From assembly GCA_965178125.1 (NCBI GenBank), contig OZ237740.1, forward strand, positions 992,001-1,056,000: a stretch of DNA of 64,000 nucleotides. The letters are read 5' to 3'. The notes beneath the pieces were generated by a model that was not told the DNA's origin, searched no databases, and worked only from the letters and a program-made list of their open reading frames with translations. This stretch comes from Bilabrum cf. latius. Taxonomy: Eukaryota; Bigyra: Bicosoecida; Bigyra; Bicosoecida. Positions 1 through 11,570 of this stretch are shown piece by piece (positions within the stretch are counted from its first letter, which is position 1; each line of letters starts with the position of its first letter). Position numbers and translations under genes: made by a program.

Positions 1-21
1 GCGGCTCGTAGGGGTGACGCA

Positions 22-2793
22 ATGGGGCCCGGCGTGCTGCAGCAGAGCAACTGGGGCGGAGACTTCGACCAGGACTCCACGGACGACGACGGGCCCGCCA
101 CCGATGAGCTGGCGGCCGCGCTTGCTGCTGCCCAGGGCAGCATGGGGGGCGGGCCTGTGCCTGTGCAGCGCAGTACCGGCGTCTTGGGTGATGCTCCTGC
201 GCCGGGCCAGAGGGAGTTTGCGTCGATGCGTGCAGTGTCCACGGTTGCAGCTCAGCTCATGCAGTCGGGTGCCAGGGCAGCGGCGGGTGTATCTGACGCC
301 AGGCAGCGCCACTTTGAAGCTGCATCCATCGGTGCCCTTGAGCGGGTTGGCGTGGTGGAGGCAGGGGATGCGGAGAGCAAGGAGGATACTGCCTCACGTC
401 AGGCGAAGAAGGAGCTCTTGTCCAAAGCCGCCGCGTTCATCGCAGCAGCCGACGAGCCCACAGAGCTGCAGGAGAGGCACGAGTACCGGCACGGGCTGGG
501 GAGCGGGAGACAGTGCTCTGGGCTTGGCCTTTGCGCTGAGGATGGGAGCTGTCGATGCTAGCCAGGGTATGGTGGGGACAGCTGCCAGCTTCGCCAGGTC
601 AAGCACGGCGTTTGCAGCGCGGCGCCCGAGCCGCTGGCGAGCAATATGTTTGAGCTTGCGCTGGACAAGGTCGCGCAGAAGAAGAAGGCCAACGCGTAGG
701 AATCGAAGGCCGGGAACGGCACCGCGGCTGCTCTGCAGGCAAGGGGGTCGGTGGCGCAGCGCAAGGACGAGGACGATGATGAGCCTCTCAGGCTAGTGTG
801 TCGTTGCGGTCTTGTGCCAGCACAGAAAGCTGCGTTCCCAGGGCAGCGATACACAGGGCCATCGTGTGACAAGCTCTCCTGTCCCAAGGATTGCAGCGGG
901 CGCGGCTCTTGCGGAGAGCACGGGCAGTGCCTGTGCCCGCCTGGATGGACGGGTGACGCTTGTGACAAGCCGTCGTGCGTGGACATGTGCGGCGGCCGCG
1001 GCAAGTGCATTGTAAAGCGTGTGCCCCTCGACGAAGTGCCGGAGGGCGCCGTGACGGCCCGCCCTCTCCGGGAGCTCCTGACGTCGGCTGACCGGGCCGC
1101 CGCTGGCGATGCAGCAGCGGCGATAGGCAGGCGATCGTCCGCCCTCGGCGAGACGCTCGGCAGCACAGCGGCAGCCAAGCAAGAAGATGCGCCCAAGGTG
1201 GGTGCAATCCTCGCCAACCACCAGGAATAGCCAACGGAAGGGAGGCCCAAGCTCGCTGCGATCGTCAGCGGTAGTGCGCAGTCGAGAGCAGAGCATAAGA
1301 AGCTGCAGCAGAGCAAACCGAACGCGGGCGCGGTTTTGGCGGGAGCGGGCGGGACCAAGGGATCGCCGAAGGCAGGCGCGGTTCTAGCCGGCACTTCCAA
1401 GAAACGGAGCAACAAGGCGGGTGCCGAGGCCTCGAAGACGGAGACCGCCTTGCTGCAGCGCAGCAGCTCGGTCTCAAGGCAGCGCAGCAAGGTGCAGGCG
1501 AGAAGCTACGGGAGGCTGAGGGCGTCCCATTCGGGTCGGCACGGAGCACAGCCTGCTGCAGGCGCCGGTCGCGACCCGGCCGAGATCGTATCCGATGCGA
1601 CCTCTGGAAGCAGGCAGGTCTCGCATGAGCAGCACGCCCGCAAGGCCTCTGCTGGAGTGTCGGCAACGAAGCAGCCTTTCAAGAAGGAGGACACTGTGGT
1701 TGCAGCATTCTGCGAGTGCGAGGCGGGGTACGCTGGCGCAGGCTGCGGCACGAAGGTGTGTCCAGTGGCCAACTGCAGCGGCCACGGGAAGTGCGACGAG
1801 GCGACCGGCACGTGCAAGTGCACCGGCCGGTGGTACGGCGCCGCGTGCGATAAGCACCGGGATAGGCAGTGCCCGGGTGCGTGCGGGGCCAAGCTTCACA
1901 GAGGCATGTGCCACGACGGCACGTGCTACTGCGCCAAGGGCTTCACCGGCCCATCATGCAGCAGCGTTCTGTGCCCGTCATCTTGTAGCGGGAACGGCGT
2001 GTGCAACATGACGACCGGTGCCTGCCAGTGCAACTCTGGGTGGGGTGGCGAAGCCTGCAGCAAGCGCACATGCCCTGTGGGCATGCCGCCCCCGCGGTAC
2101 AGGACGTCTGCGAACGTGACAGGCGCGGGGTCCAAGCCGCGCCCACCTCCGTGCTCGGGTGTGGGCGAGTGCGTGGATGGGCAATGCCACTGCCCTGCTC
2201 CCTACATCGGGCACGACTGTTCCCTGCGAGTGCTGGCCGTCAAGCCCTCGAAACCCAACGAAGCGATGCATCCCACCGTGCGGGCCGAGAAGACCGAGGC
2301 TCTCCGCATCGCCAACGAGTCGGTCGGAGCCGGGACCCACGACCCTAGCCCCAGCCAGCAGTCGGTCCACGGGAGCGCCGCGGACATCTTCGGATCTGAG
2401 CCGAAGGTGTCTCTGTCTCTCGGGGACTCGGGGCATCGAGACGTGCAAAATTCGTCCGCAGAGAATGAAAAGTAGGTGCAGCCCAAGAACGTGACGGAAA
2501 AGCCGTCTGCCGGTGGTGACGCAGCGGTGACCAACGGGGTAGTGGCCGGCAGCGAAGCAGCGCAGGGTGGCGAAGGAGAGAAGTCCTAGGCTGGCCTTGA
2601 AGGTGCTGGCACTGATGAAGACGATGCAAGGGCACTGGCGCGAGCCAAGGCCCAGCAGCACGTGGCATCGTCGATTGGGTCGTGGCTGACGGGATTCCGG
2701 AGAGGCAATCGCACTGCAGGCAACGAAACCGCCGTGCCTGTGGATCGGCGGCATTACAGCGCTACTGGGCCGATTGCGACCCTGTTCTTTTGA
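22..2793 (+). CDS. Multi-EGF-like cysteine-rich protein, 5' end possibly outside window
   Basis: About 923 codons with in-frame TAG at 559, 697, 1228, 2473 and 2587, ending at TGA 2791. Seven to eight EGF-like modules of the tenascin/teneurin type are visible (C-SG-x-G-x-C, then CxC, then GWxGxxC), for example CSGRGSCGEHGQCLCPPGW near residue 290 and CPSSCSGNGVCNMTTGACQC near 650. The first TAG lies inside an EGF module between Cys and Pro-Gly-Tyr, where EGF repeats tolerate polar residues. Long Ala/Ser/Lys-rich stretches interrupt some modules, notably about 230 residues between the two halves of the third one (1018-1706). EGF modules suggest an extracellular or luminal adhesion role. No signal peptide is visible after the ATG at 22, and the frame is open to the window edge, so the true start may lie upstream. 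Confidence 0.8.
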
Positions 2794-2963
2794 TTTGATC
2801 GTTTGTTAGACGAAAGCATATTCATCCATGCAACCGCGTGATGGGTGGGGTTTCCACCGGGGGATCTTCCCCGCAAGCAACTAAAATCCACACGCACATA
2901 ACCTGTCTGGACAACCTCGGCAGATGGATCCCTGGCCATCACACATAACCTTGCTCTGGGCCT

Positions 2964-4379
2964 TCAAGAATTCCCGCTGGACAGGACAATCATCGTGACG
3001 GCGCCAATGGCAAGCGCGAAGTTGGCGCACAGCAGCAGGTAGTTCCGGGTCCCCGAAATCTCACCGAAAAGGAATACGCCCCACAATGACGCAACCATGC
3101 CAGGGCCCAAACAGACGAGCGGGAAGCTCTCCGGGTAAGACAGGTTCTCGTTCGCAACGAACCACGCCGCCTGCGCAACCGCCCACAGAATCCCGCTCGA
3201 CACGGCCGGCGCGGTCGTCTACGGGAAGATCCTGGGCTTGTTGCAGGTCGCGACGCAGTAGATGAGGAAGTACACGAGCGACGTGAGCCAAATGCCGAGG
3301 AACTAGGAGAGGATGTAATCCGAGAGCGTGGCAGAGTCATCGACCCAGCGGTGCTGCTTGGCCTTGTGCCCGGCGTCGTTGGGGTGGTCGTGGATCCATG
3401 CGGATTTGTTGGCGTTGTACTGGGGCGGGTCGAAGCAGGAACCGTACAGGAGCCCCGAGGCCAGTGACATGACGATCCCCAGGATCCGCTGCACGGTCTT
3501 TGGGAGTGCATCGGTCACGAAGGACTCGTCCTGGCCTGCCGGGCCCTGCAGCTGCTGGACCTCTTTGGCGGCCTGCACTTCCAGCGTGCCAGGGGCAGCC
3601 GCTCCGTTGATGGCGCCCGTCTCCGCGGCCTGCCCGCCATACAGATCTCCATTGCCCTGCCCGAGACCGGAGTGGTCGATGGACGACGCCCCGCCGATGG
3701 AATCGATGATGGCCCCGGATCCTGCCCCGTCCCAGGACTGCACTCCCAGCAGGCTCTGCTCCTTGCCGTCGCCGCCCGCCCCTGCCTTCTTTTTGTCCTC
3801 CTCCTCGGACGATTCGGCCTTGCCCCCCGCGGTGTTGGACTCCACTAGCGAAGCCACCATGATGGACAACACAGCCACGGCGATGCCGGCACTGGACAGC
3901 CCGGGCTTGGCAGGCTCCTGAGCGTCGAGGCCAAACAGGCCAAACCTGCCGCTGAAGTAGCCGCACAGCAGGTTTGCGCTGCCCCAAATGACGAGACCGA
4001 GGGCCAGTCCAATGGTGCGCACGATGGGCACCACCATGATATTCCCTGTGCACCACAGGAATCCGCCTAGCATCGCGAAGGGGACGACCACAGGAGGCTG
4101 GTGGTCCGTGTAGTACTGATAGATGAACACGAATATGCCCACCATAAGCGTTCCGGTGCACTGAAAGAACTGGAACGCCATGCCGTCGCCCGTCGGGAAC
4201 ATCTTAGTGGGAAGGAAACTGCGGTACGAGTACGCGTGAGGCCGCATGGGCGCAAGCGACTGGGGTGGCAGCTTGAGCGATGCTTGACGCTTGCAGTCCA
4301 GTATTTGTCTGTCTCACTTGGATCCAAAGAATACCGTTGCAATTAAACAAGCCACATACCCTAACGCAACGTTCACCAT
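2964..4379 (-). CDS. TMEM144-family membrane transporter-like protein
   Basis: Two exons, 4318-4379 and 2964-4218, encode about 438 residues and end in TGA. The N-terminus GYVACLIATVFFGSN joined to FLPTKMFPTGDGMAFQ matches the TMEM144/DUF1632 start, followed by PFAMLGG-LWCTGNIMVVP, IRTIGLALGLVIWGS and RFGLFGLDAQE, all hallmarks of that family. An Ala/Gly/Ser-rich loop of about 120 residues separates the two membrane halves. The C-terminal half resumes with LASGLLYGSCFDPPQY and ends with SGILWAVAQAAWFVANE and WGVFLFGE. In-frame TAG occurs at 3303-3305 (ILS-TAG-FLGIWLTS, His/Gln-like in relatives) and 3219-3221 (IFP-TAG-TTAP, Glu in human TMEM144). Related DMT-superfamily proteins are proposed carbohydrate transporters; the substrate is unknown. 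It is transcribed divergently from the MFS-like gene. Confidence 0.85.
4219..4317 (-). other. Spliceosomal intron of the TMEM144-like gene
   Basis: Donor GTGAGACAG follows GGATCCAA and acceptor CGCAG precedes TTTCCTTCC. Removing 99 bp restores the family motif FFGSN-FLPTK across the junction (phase 2). Confidence 0.85.
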
Positions 4380-4862
4380 CTGCGGTGAGGAATCGATCTT
4401 GCAGTGCGTGAAGCGCGTCACGGAGCAGACCCAACAGCAATACGCATCCAAAGTTCCACAAAATGCATCACACGTGCATGCTCCGCGTGAACTATTTATG
4501 CAAAGAACGATTCGTTCGTGAAGGTCGCAATTAAACTTGGGAAAGAGGCAGCACGAGATCAAAAGGTGTACAGTTGCCGTTCAGCGCAGACGAATGGCAA
4601 ATGAAGGACCAGGCTCAGCGTGATTGGATACAGCTTCGGTAGTGTAGGATCAGGCCAAAGCAAACAATGTATGGGCAACATCAATCAACCGTCTCACGGC
4701 AAATCCCTGCAGCTGTCAATAGCTTTGTTTGGCTGCTGCAGATCTGGTTTTTGCGACTTTGTTGCGAATGATTTCCACGTCAAAATGGCAAGAGGTGCTG
4801 GTGGCCAAATTGTGCCACAGCTTGAATGGTACCACCACTTTGAACCTGTGTGAATGGTTTGA
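4380..4862. promoter_or_regulatory. Divergent intergenic region
   Basis: About 480 bp of lower-GC sequence between the start codons of two divergent genes. It presumably holds both promoters and 5' UTRs. No reading frame with recognisable features and no defined motif was seen. Confidence 0.4.
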
Positions 4863-6923
4863 ATGAAAGCAACTGTACGATTTTGGGATGTGGCAGCAGC
4901 CCTGATACCATACGCGGCTCTAGCTTCCACGGATTTTGCCGCCGGAGCTATCAATCCTCTCCTCACGTACCTCACCCCGAATGATTCTGCGTTCGCTAAC
5001 GTGTCAGCAGTACAGGCTGGAGCGGTGGCTGTTGGGAACGTCTTCAACGGCTGGCTCACCGGCGTCGTTCCGGCTCGGTTTCAGCTGGCAGTATCCTTGC
5101 TCATTTGTGGTGCTGCAAACGCGCTCACACCTGCCGTAGCGAAGTCATAGGGACTGTTGCTTGTAATCAGAGCATTAGCCAATTTCACCGACCCCTGGTC
5201 GCAAGCGCAGACACTGCTGGATCCCGACGGCTCAAGCCCAGGAGTGACGGGTCAGGCGGTGGCGGCGGTGCTTGCTGGCAGGGTGGTGGGCTCGCTCCTG
5301 GGCGGCTACATTGTCGACGCCGCCGGGGAAACTGGAACTTGCCTGGCCATCGGAGCGAGCATCGCGATCGTGGGCCTCTGCACGCTGGTGGCCCTCCCCA
5401 CCGGCACGGCCGAGGCCCAGCGCTCCATCGGCGCTGCCGGCAGCCTGTCGGAATGGGCCCAGGCGGCCGCGCTGGCGTGCGGGTGCGCCGCCGGCATAGG
5501 CACCGAGGAGCCCATCGGTGAAGACCAGGCCCGCGCGCTCAGTCACCCCGAATCGGTTGCAACCGCTCTCAGCCTCCCTCGGCTCGGCCCTGGCCCTGGC
5601 CCTGCAACTGACCATGATCCTGGTCCTGGTGCTGGTGCTGGTGCTGGTGCTGGTGCTGGTGCTGGTGCTGGTGCTGGTGCTGGTGCTGGTGCTGGTGCTG
5701 GTGCTGGTGCTGGTGCTGGTGCTGGTGCTGGTGCTGGTGCTGGTCTGGGCTCCAGTCGGGAGCGAGGGCGGCGCACTGGCGGTAGAAGCAGTGCCGGCGC
5801 TGATCGGGACTAGGGGGGCACGTCCACACCGCTGCTGGGCCCCGAGCAGGGCGGCGCCGCGGACGGCGCGAGCCTCAACGGAGTATCCAACCCAGGCATG
5901 GAGGCGGCTCGCAACCCAAGTGCCGCTGCTGCTGGTGCTGCCGAGCGAAGCCCAGATCCGGCTGAACTCGCCCACCCGTGGCCCTGGGCCCAGCAGACGC
6001 TGGGTCCCTACGGCTTCTTCCTCGCCAGCGGCTGGTGGATGCACTGTCTGGTGCTGGCCGGGAACGGTTTGGTGTGCGGCGCGTTCAACACCTCCGTGCT
6101 GTACGTGCTCAAGAGCAGCTACGGGCAGCCCCTTTCCACGAGCAGTGCCATTCTCGGGGCTGACACAGCAGTCAGAGCGCTCGGGGCAGGCTCCCTGCTC
6201 CCCATCGTGTCCGGGTGCATCAAGGAACCGAACTTGTCCAGCCTGGCAGCGGCGCTGCTGGCCGGATCACTCGCGGGCGTGGCTCTGCTGCGACCCCCGC
6301 TGCCGTCCAGCAAGCACGATGAAGCGGGAGACAGCGTCACAGATGGCCAGGACGGGCTCATGGGAGGCGCCGTCATGCTAGCGACGAGCCCGATGGTGCT
6401 GTACGTCCTCGTCACCGGCCTGGCGTACACGCTGCAGAGCATCCACCACTCCTCCGCGCTTGCGTGTGCCAATGCTTACGTGCACAGCGCAGATCCAAAG
6501 GTTCGTGGCTTGGTGAAGGGGTCTGCTTTCTTCGCCATGATGGTGGGCATCGTGGCGATGTCCTACTCGGCCTTGCGCGTGCTCAAGGTGGACTCCGGCC
6601 GCGAGGGGGAGGGTGGAGGCCCCGAGGCGCAGCGGGCCATGCGCGAGGCCGCAGACGGCAGGATGCGGCTGTTCCTCGGGCTGGCAGCCGCGATGGCCGT
6701 GTGCGGCGTCCTCGTGCGCAGACTTGTCCCCGTGGACTTCGACAGGGGCATCGCGTCACGGTCACGGTCATCGGTCGAGAGGCGGCCTGGCACACCGGGC
6801 ACGCCTGCTCTGATGCCCATTGGTGTGGAGGCACAAGCATCCGACACCGCCGAAGCTAAGGGTGGGCAGCACGACCGCAGGTACGATCAGCTGCCTCTCA
6901 CGGATGATGGCACCGGTCCTTGA
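4863..6923 (+). CDS. MFS-like multi-pass membrane protein with a long Gly-Ala repeat loop
   Basis: One continuous frame of 686 codons with TAG at 5148 (AVAKS-TAG-GLLLVIRAL, inside a membrane segment) and 5811, ending in TGA. The N-terminal half has several hydrophobic helices and a Gly-rich segment, VAAVLAGRVVGSLLGGYIVD, resembling an MFS loop/helix pattern. The C-terminal half resumes after residue 370 with YGFFLASGWWMHCLVLAG and further helices. The central loop contains about 19 copies of the hexamer GCTGGT (5631-5744), read here as alternating Ala-Gly. A competing frame reads the hexamer as Leu-Val, but only this frame joins the membrane halves. Substrate unknown; assignment to MFS rests on helix pattern rather than a diagnostic motif. 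It converges on the LRR gene, with stop codons 35 bp apart. Confidence 0.7.
5631..5744 (+). repeat. (GCTGGT) hexanucleotide minisatellite, about 19 copies
   Basis: Perfect GCTGGT tandem array inside the coding sequence of the MFS-like gene, encoding an Ala-Gly dipeptide tract. Array length is a multiple of six, so length changes by whole units would not shift the frame. Confidence 0.95.
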
Positions 6924-6957
6924 CCTCGAGGTGCAGCTGCTGAAGGACCTGTCGCAA

Positions 6958-7602
6958 TCAGGACACTACGCATCCGCAGAGCCAGCCCTTGCATGCGAGG
7001 TACGTGTCGGGCCTCTCCTCGAGCAGCTCCCTTCTCTCCGCCCTCAATCGGCTGATCTCTTCGCGGAGGGCGACTCGCTCCACGTCATAGGTCCGCACGA
7101 GGGCCTCGAGCTCGGCGTTCGCGGCCCGCACCCTCGCTAGGTCGAGCTGGTGCCTTCGCCTGCGCCTGCATGCCCACTGGATCATGCGGCAGGCCTGCTG
7201 GGCGGGGACTGGGATGACCTCGTCCAGCAAGGGGTTGTTCTCCGAGATGTCCATTTCTGTGAGTTTGTGGCAGTCCGCCACTTCGGCGGGGAGGTCCCTG
7301 AGGTCGTTGCGGGCAGCCGTCACGACACGCAGCTCGGGGAGGCGGAACAGCGAGGCGGGCAGCTGCTTGAGGCGGTTGCCGTCGACGTACAGCTGTTCCA
7401 TGAGGCGAAGCTCGCCAATTTCCGTTGGGAGCTCTCGCAATCGATTGTCTTGCAGTCGTAAAATGCGTATGCGTGAGCATTGGCTGAGCTCTGGCGGCAA
7501 GTACTCCAAACGATTGGATTGGAACGCCAGCTCGCTGCGATGCCAAACAGGAAGCACTGCGCCAGATAACAGCGCTACGTCGAGACTCTGAGCGTCATTC
7601 AT
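6958..7602 (-). CDS. Leucine-rich repeat protein with C-terminal coiled coil
   Basis: An uninterrupted frame of 214 codons from ATG 7602 to TGA 6958, one of only two genes here without internal TAG. Residues about 15-115 contain four to five LRR units with the Shoc2/Ras-group pattern, for example SNRLEYLPPELSQCSRIRIL, DNRLRELPTEIGEL and GNRLKQLPASLFRLPELRVV. The C-terminal region is Arg/Glu/Leu-rich (VRAANAELEALVRTYDVERV) and predicts a helical or coiled-coil tail, ending in a Cys-containing segment. LRR proteins of this type are protein-interaction scaffolds; no catalytic domain is visible. It is convergent with the MFS-like gene. Confidence 0.8.
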   Translation of the reverse strand: MNDAQSLDVALLSGAVLPVWHRSELAFQSNRLEYLPPELSQCSRIRILRLQDNRLRELPTEIGELRLMEQLYVDGNRLKQLPASLFRLPELRVVTAARNDLRDLPAEVADCHKLTEMDISENNPLLDEVIPVPAQQACRMIQWACRRRRRHQLDLARVRAANAELEALVRTYDVERVALREEISRLRAERRELLEERPDTYLACKGWLCGCVVS

Positions 7603-8131
7603 TGCGTATCCAGAGCTCGTCTTACCGAAGCAGTTTGAGGGAGCCTATTGCCTTGGGAAGAACCGAAATGTTATTAAATGAGCAGGTTAGCTTTAACGTA
7701 ACTGCGTGGTAGTCAAACACTCTCTCGTCCAGCGTGACCCACCCGCTATGACTTAAATCAAGATGTCCCTGCGAAACCGTGCAGCTCGCTGACCAGTTAC
7801 CGATGGGTAGCCAGGTTGACCAGTTGGGTGCATTCCGTTGAAAAAGTGTGCGCAGGCCATCTGCACATGCACAACACTCTTAGCTACGCTTACCTCCTCA
7901 TCAGGGGCTGTGCTTTCATTGGCAACTACCTCCATGTGTGTCAGGGGTAGGCGAGAGTACCACCTGGTGGCTATACGGCCAAAAGAAATCCGAACGCATC
8001 AGCAACTCATTGGCGCGGCGCCAGTCACGGTGGTTCCGCTGCAACTCGCGCAAGAGTCAAAGTGCACCCGTGCTTTCGAGTAGCGCCGAGCAGCGATCCA
8101 AACGCACCGCGGTTTTGTTTTTATTCCTACA
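7603..8131. other. Intergenic region, divergent between LRR and coiled-coil genes
   Basis: About 530 bp with no convincing gene. The frame of the downstream coiled-coil gene stays open upstream of its ATG to an in-frame ATG at 7934, passing a TAG at 8081, so an earlier start is possible. The T-rich leader immediately before 8132 favours the later start. Confidence 0.35.
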
Positions 8132-10435
8132 ATGGACAGCCATCCTCTCGATTCCGGCGAAGCTAAGTCCCGCAGCAAGTTGGAAGCAGGCTCAGGCCAG
8201 CCGCCGAACGGCACAGCAGCTGCACCGCAAGATGACGACAGAACACAGCCAGACAGCACAAATCAGTCAGCAGTGGCCCAAGGCCAAGACAAGTAGCTGC
8301 AATAGGGTACGGTGGATGCTACTTCGGACGGGACCCTGGCTCTTGTTGCTGGCAAGCAGCCAGAGTTGCGTGCGGAAGCTTCTGATGGAACTCCAGGCGG
8401 AGAAATTCGGGGAAACGGTACGTCAGAGGCTCAAGACATGCTAGAGTAGGCGTCTGCGGACGTAAGGCGGTATGCGACGCTTGCTGTGGAGGCCACTGGC
8501 CACAGCGCCGAGCGGTCAGCAGCAGCTGCGCAGGTACAGACTGAAAACGAGGCCTTGAAAACGAGACTGGCCCACCTGCAGACCCGCATCATGCAGTTGG
8601 AGACGCAGTCGTTGTCAAGCCCGGACCGCAGCAAGAGCCCCAAGCACTTGGACGCGCTTCATGCTGTGAGACGCGCTTCTACCAATCCCATTCCGCCGCC
8701 TGCGTCTGATCCCATCGTGCACTGCTGCTCACTTTCTTTCCTTCCCATGCAAAGTTCACACGCGCCGCAGACCGCCACCCGGCAGCTGGAAGCCATAGAG
8801 GCGTAGCAGTCTCTCATCGCCGACCTGGAGCAGGAGCGAGACGAGGCGCAGAGGCAGAGGGACGAGGCAGCCAGGCAGAGGGAAGAACTCAGGGCCAGAA
8901 TGGCCGCGGCTGCGGCAGCGCACGCCAGGGAGAAGACAGAGCTGGCCAGGAAGGCGCGTGCGGGCGCGGAGGACGGCGGTGCCGGCATTGAGGCAATGCA
9001 GGCGTGCATCGACGAGCTGACGGGCACGCTGGAGACCATGCACGGCGAGCTGGACGCGGCTGCCAAGAGGGCGGCTGCGGAGCGGGAGCGAGCAAACGAC
9101 CTGCAGCGGCAGGTGGAGCGGCTCGAGGGTGTGACGAGTGACCTGTCGGCCACGCAGGAGCTCCTCGAGAGGAGCAGGAGGGAGGCTGCGGCCGCCAGGC
9201 GGGACGCCGAGGAGCTCCGGGCCAGGGTCAGGCAGGCCTCGCAGTCCGCCGCGGACGCGCAGGCGGAGTCTGCAGCAACTGCGGGGGAACTGGGCAGCGC
9301 GCGGTCAACCCTCTCTGCGATTCGGGCGCAGCTGCGGCAGGCCCACGCCACTGGTGCAACGGCCCAGCAGGCCGCCAACCAGATCTACGTGGCGCTCGAG
9401 TCTGCCAGGGCAAGAGACGCTGCCATGCGGGCGGCGGCAGAGGCTGCTGCGGGCCTGCGGTCCGCGGCGGCGAGGGATGCAGCAGCCGGGTCCGGGGCTG
9501 GTGGAGCCCTGGCGGTGCCGGCGCTAGAGAACGGAAACGGGTCTGGCGGGAGCAGCTCCTCTGGCAGGGCGGAGGAGGGTAAGGAGGGGGAAGGTGGGGA
9601 GAGTGGGAGGGCGCTCGTGCCGTCGAGGGGGACACCGGTCGCTGCAATGAGGGGGAGTGGGGCATCGGGCGGCGGGTTCCAAGGGGCGAGCAGCATGGGT
9701 GGGGGCTCGCCGGCAGAGGGGCCGCCAGCCGATGCCGCTGCGCTTCGGGCGGCGGTGCGGGCCGCGTTTGCGGGCGCGGCCGCATCCGATGTCCGGCTGC
9801 AGGAGGCAGAGGGCAGGTGCGGGCAGCTGCAGGCGCGGGTGCACCGGCTGGAGGAGGAGCTCGATGACTCGAAGAGGTAGCACGCGCAGGCTGTGGCCGC
9901 GCAGCGAGGCCTGCAACGACAGGTGGATGACATGCGATGGAAAGCCACCATCGACAGGCGGTTCGGGAGCGTCGATCCCGACGTGTTCCGCGACGCTGCC
10001 GGCGCCGGCGCTGGTGCCAGCGGCGGGATTCAGCTAGCAGCAGGCGGTCATGGCCAGGGAACACCACACGGGATGGGAGGGGCGGAGGCTTCAATCGGTG
10101 GCATGCGGCGGCCCTCGGAAGTCGCGGCGGAGGAGCCGCCGGCCATGCGGGGGCCGAGCGGTGGGCTGGCGGCGGACGGCGCGGAAAGCTGGGGACAGGG
10201 GGCCAGCAACACCGCGGGGGGACTCCCAGGAACGCCGTATGGAGCTAGGTTTGCCGACGCGGCCTTGTCGTCGTCTGGACCTTCCTTTGCGGAGAGCGGC
10301 GGCGGGAGGGGTGTTCCTGCTGGCAGCGAGGGCCCACCGCAGATGCTCGGCTCGCTGCACGGGGTGGTGTTTCGGTCCAAGGTGGGACAAAGGGCCGCTG
10401 CGCTGGCGGCCGCGTCTCCGCGGACAATGAGGTAA
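8132..10435 (+). CDS. Long coiled-coil protein
   Basis: The frame runs from ATG 8132 to TAA 10433 (767 codons if unspliced), with TAG at 8294, 8303, 8447, 8804 and 9878. From about residue 120 to 590 the sequence is dominated by heptad-like Glu/Gln/Arg/Ala helices (QTENEALKTRLAHLQTRIMQ, DLEQERDEAQRQRDEAARQR), typical of a long coiled coil. The TAG at 8804 begins the segment TAG-QSLIADLEQERDE and fits the heptads as Gln. The C-terminal 250 residues are Gly/Ala/Pro-rich. A GTGAG donor at 8666 and a CAG acceptor at 8770 bound a 105-bp insert rich in Pro/Ser/Cys that breaks the coiled coil. This is probably an in-frame intron and would leave 732 residues. No family recognised; probably a scaffold or cytoskeletal protein. 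Confidence 0.75.
8666..8770 (+). other. Candidate in-frame intron in the coiled-coil gene
   Basis: GTGAGACGC donor, a pyrimidine-rich tract (CTTTCTTTCCTTCCC) and a CGCAG acceptor. Its length, 105 bp, is divisible by three, so the frame alone cannot decide. Removal restores a continuous coiled coil. Confidence 0.5.
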
Positions 10436-11570
10436 ACTTGTGGTGCCGCTCAGACTTTGAGCACTTTGTTGTGTTGCATGTGACGCCTTTTTTCGTGGGC
10501 CGGTGATGCCGCACTCACTGCTGTGAATCTGTCAAGTATTCACCGGTGGTACGGCCTCTTGCTAGGTCTCTTGTCATTCGCAGAAGATCTGCCGACTTCT
10601 GGGTGGTTGCTTGCCGGCTTGGCCACCGCAAGAAGCAATGGGGTGCTCGGCATGTAGCATCGGCGCGGGTGGCGACTGTCGAGCACAGGGGCGGGTAGAC
10701 TACTCTGGCATCGGCTCCGGATGGAGCGGCCTCATGTCGTCGACCAAAAGGAACAAGGAATAACACTCGTGTACCCCATGCTTGAGGAGTACACGGTCCC
10801 GCCGCCTCCCGTTGAGCCAGCGGGGGACGCACCCACAGTCACTTCGCGCTGCATCGGCGACGGCGATCCGGTTCAGACCCAGGGAGAAGCTGCGGCTCAG
10901 CTGTAGTTGACCTCGAGGTCGAGGAAATGCCGCGCGAATCTGTATGGTCCCATAGTGAGGGGTTGACATGAGTATTCTGATTCGCTGACATAGTCCTGTG
11001 CATATTCAGTCAGAGTATCATCGGTACGCATCAGTCGTCGTCGTTGCCCTCTGCGGTACCCCTTGTCCTATATGCGTCCGGAACCCTATACAACGCCGCT
11101 TTCTGTTTCTTTGCTAGCGAGGCCGCCATGCACTTGTCGTATGCTTCCATCTGTGTCTTGCACTAGGCCAGCGCTTCGTGTATCACGGAGCTGCTCTGCG
11201 ACGCAGTGCACCAAAAACTGTACGACACAAACATTATACTACAACAAGAGGCAGCGATGCTTGTATCCGCAATGCTTGCGTCAGCTGGCTTACACCTTCC
11301 TCTGGCTGCTTGCTCTTGATCCCGAAACACTCAAAGAACGGAGTAGCAACCGGCCTACATTCCTTTGTTACCTTCGGGAAGAAGTCCTATAATCGCAAAT
11401 CGTTGCCTGCAGCCGCCATGATTGTGTCCAGAAGGGGGGAAAGTGTAGCTTGTTTCCAGCTCCGGGCGAATATGATACATCACGCTACTTCAAAATATGA
11501 TAAATGTTTCGCCGGTTGAGACGAAGCCTCCCGCGACGATCCACTTGCACTTACAGACACAGTGGAGAAA
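10436..11570. other. Intergenic region without a supported gene
   Basis: About 1.1 kb between the coiled-coil gene and MCMBP. Two short opposing frames occur near 10638-10971. One reads 10969 to about 10570 on the minus strand through one TAG; the other reads 10721 to 10971 on the plus strand through one TAG. Neither has a recognisable domain, and they overlap each other, so neither is called. The 11.0-11.5 kb part is lower in GC and looks non-coding. Confidence 0.4.

Noticed and set aside
5518-6381. Frame reading the hexamer array as Leu-Val repeats
   Set aside because: It does not connect to the conserved membrane halves; the Ala-Gly frame does.
10638-10971. Small overlapping frames on both strands between the coiled-coil gene and MCMBP
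   Set aside because: They contradict each other, have no domain and no splice support.
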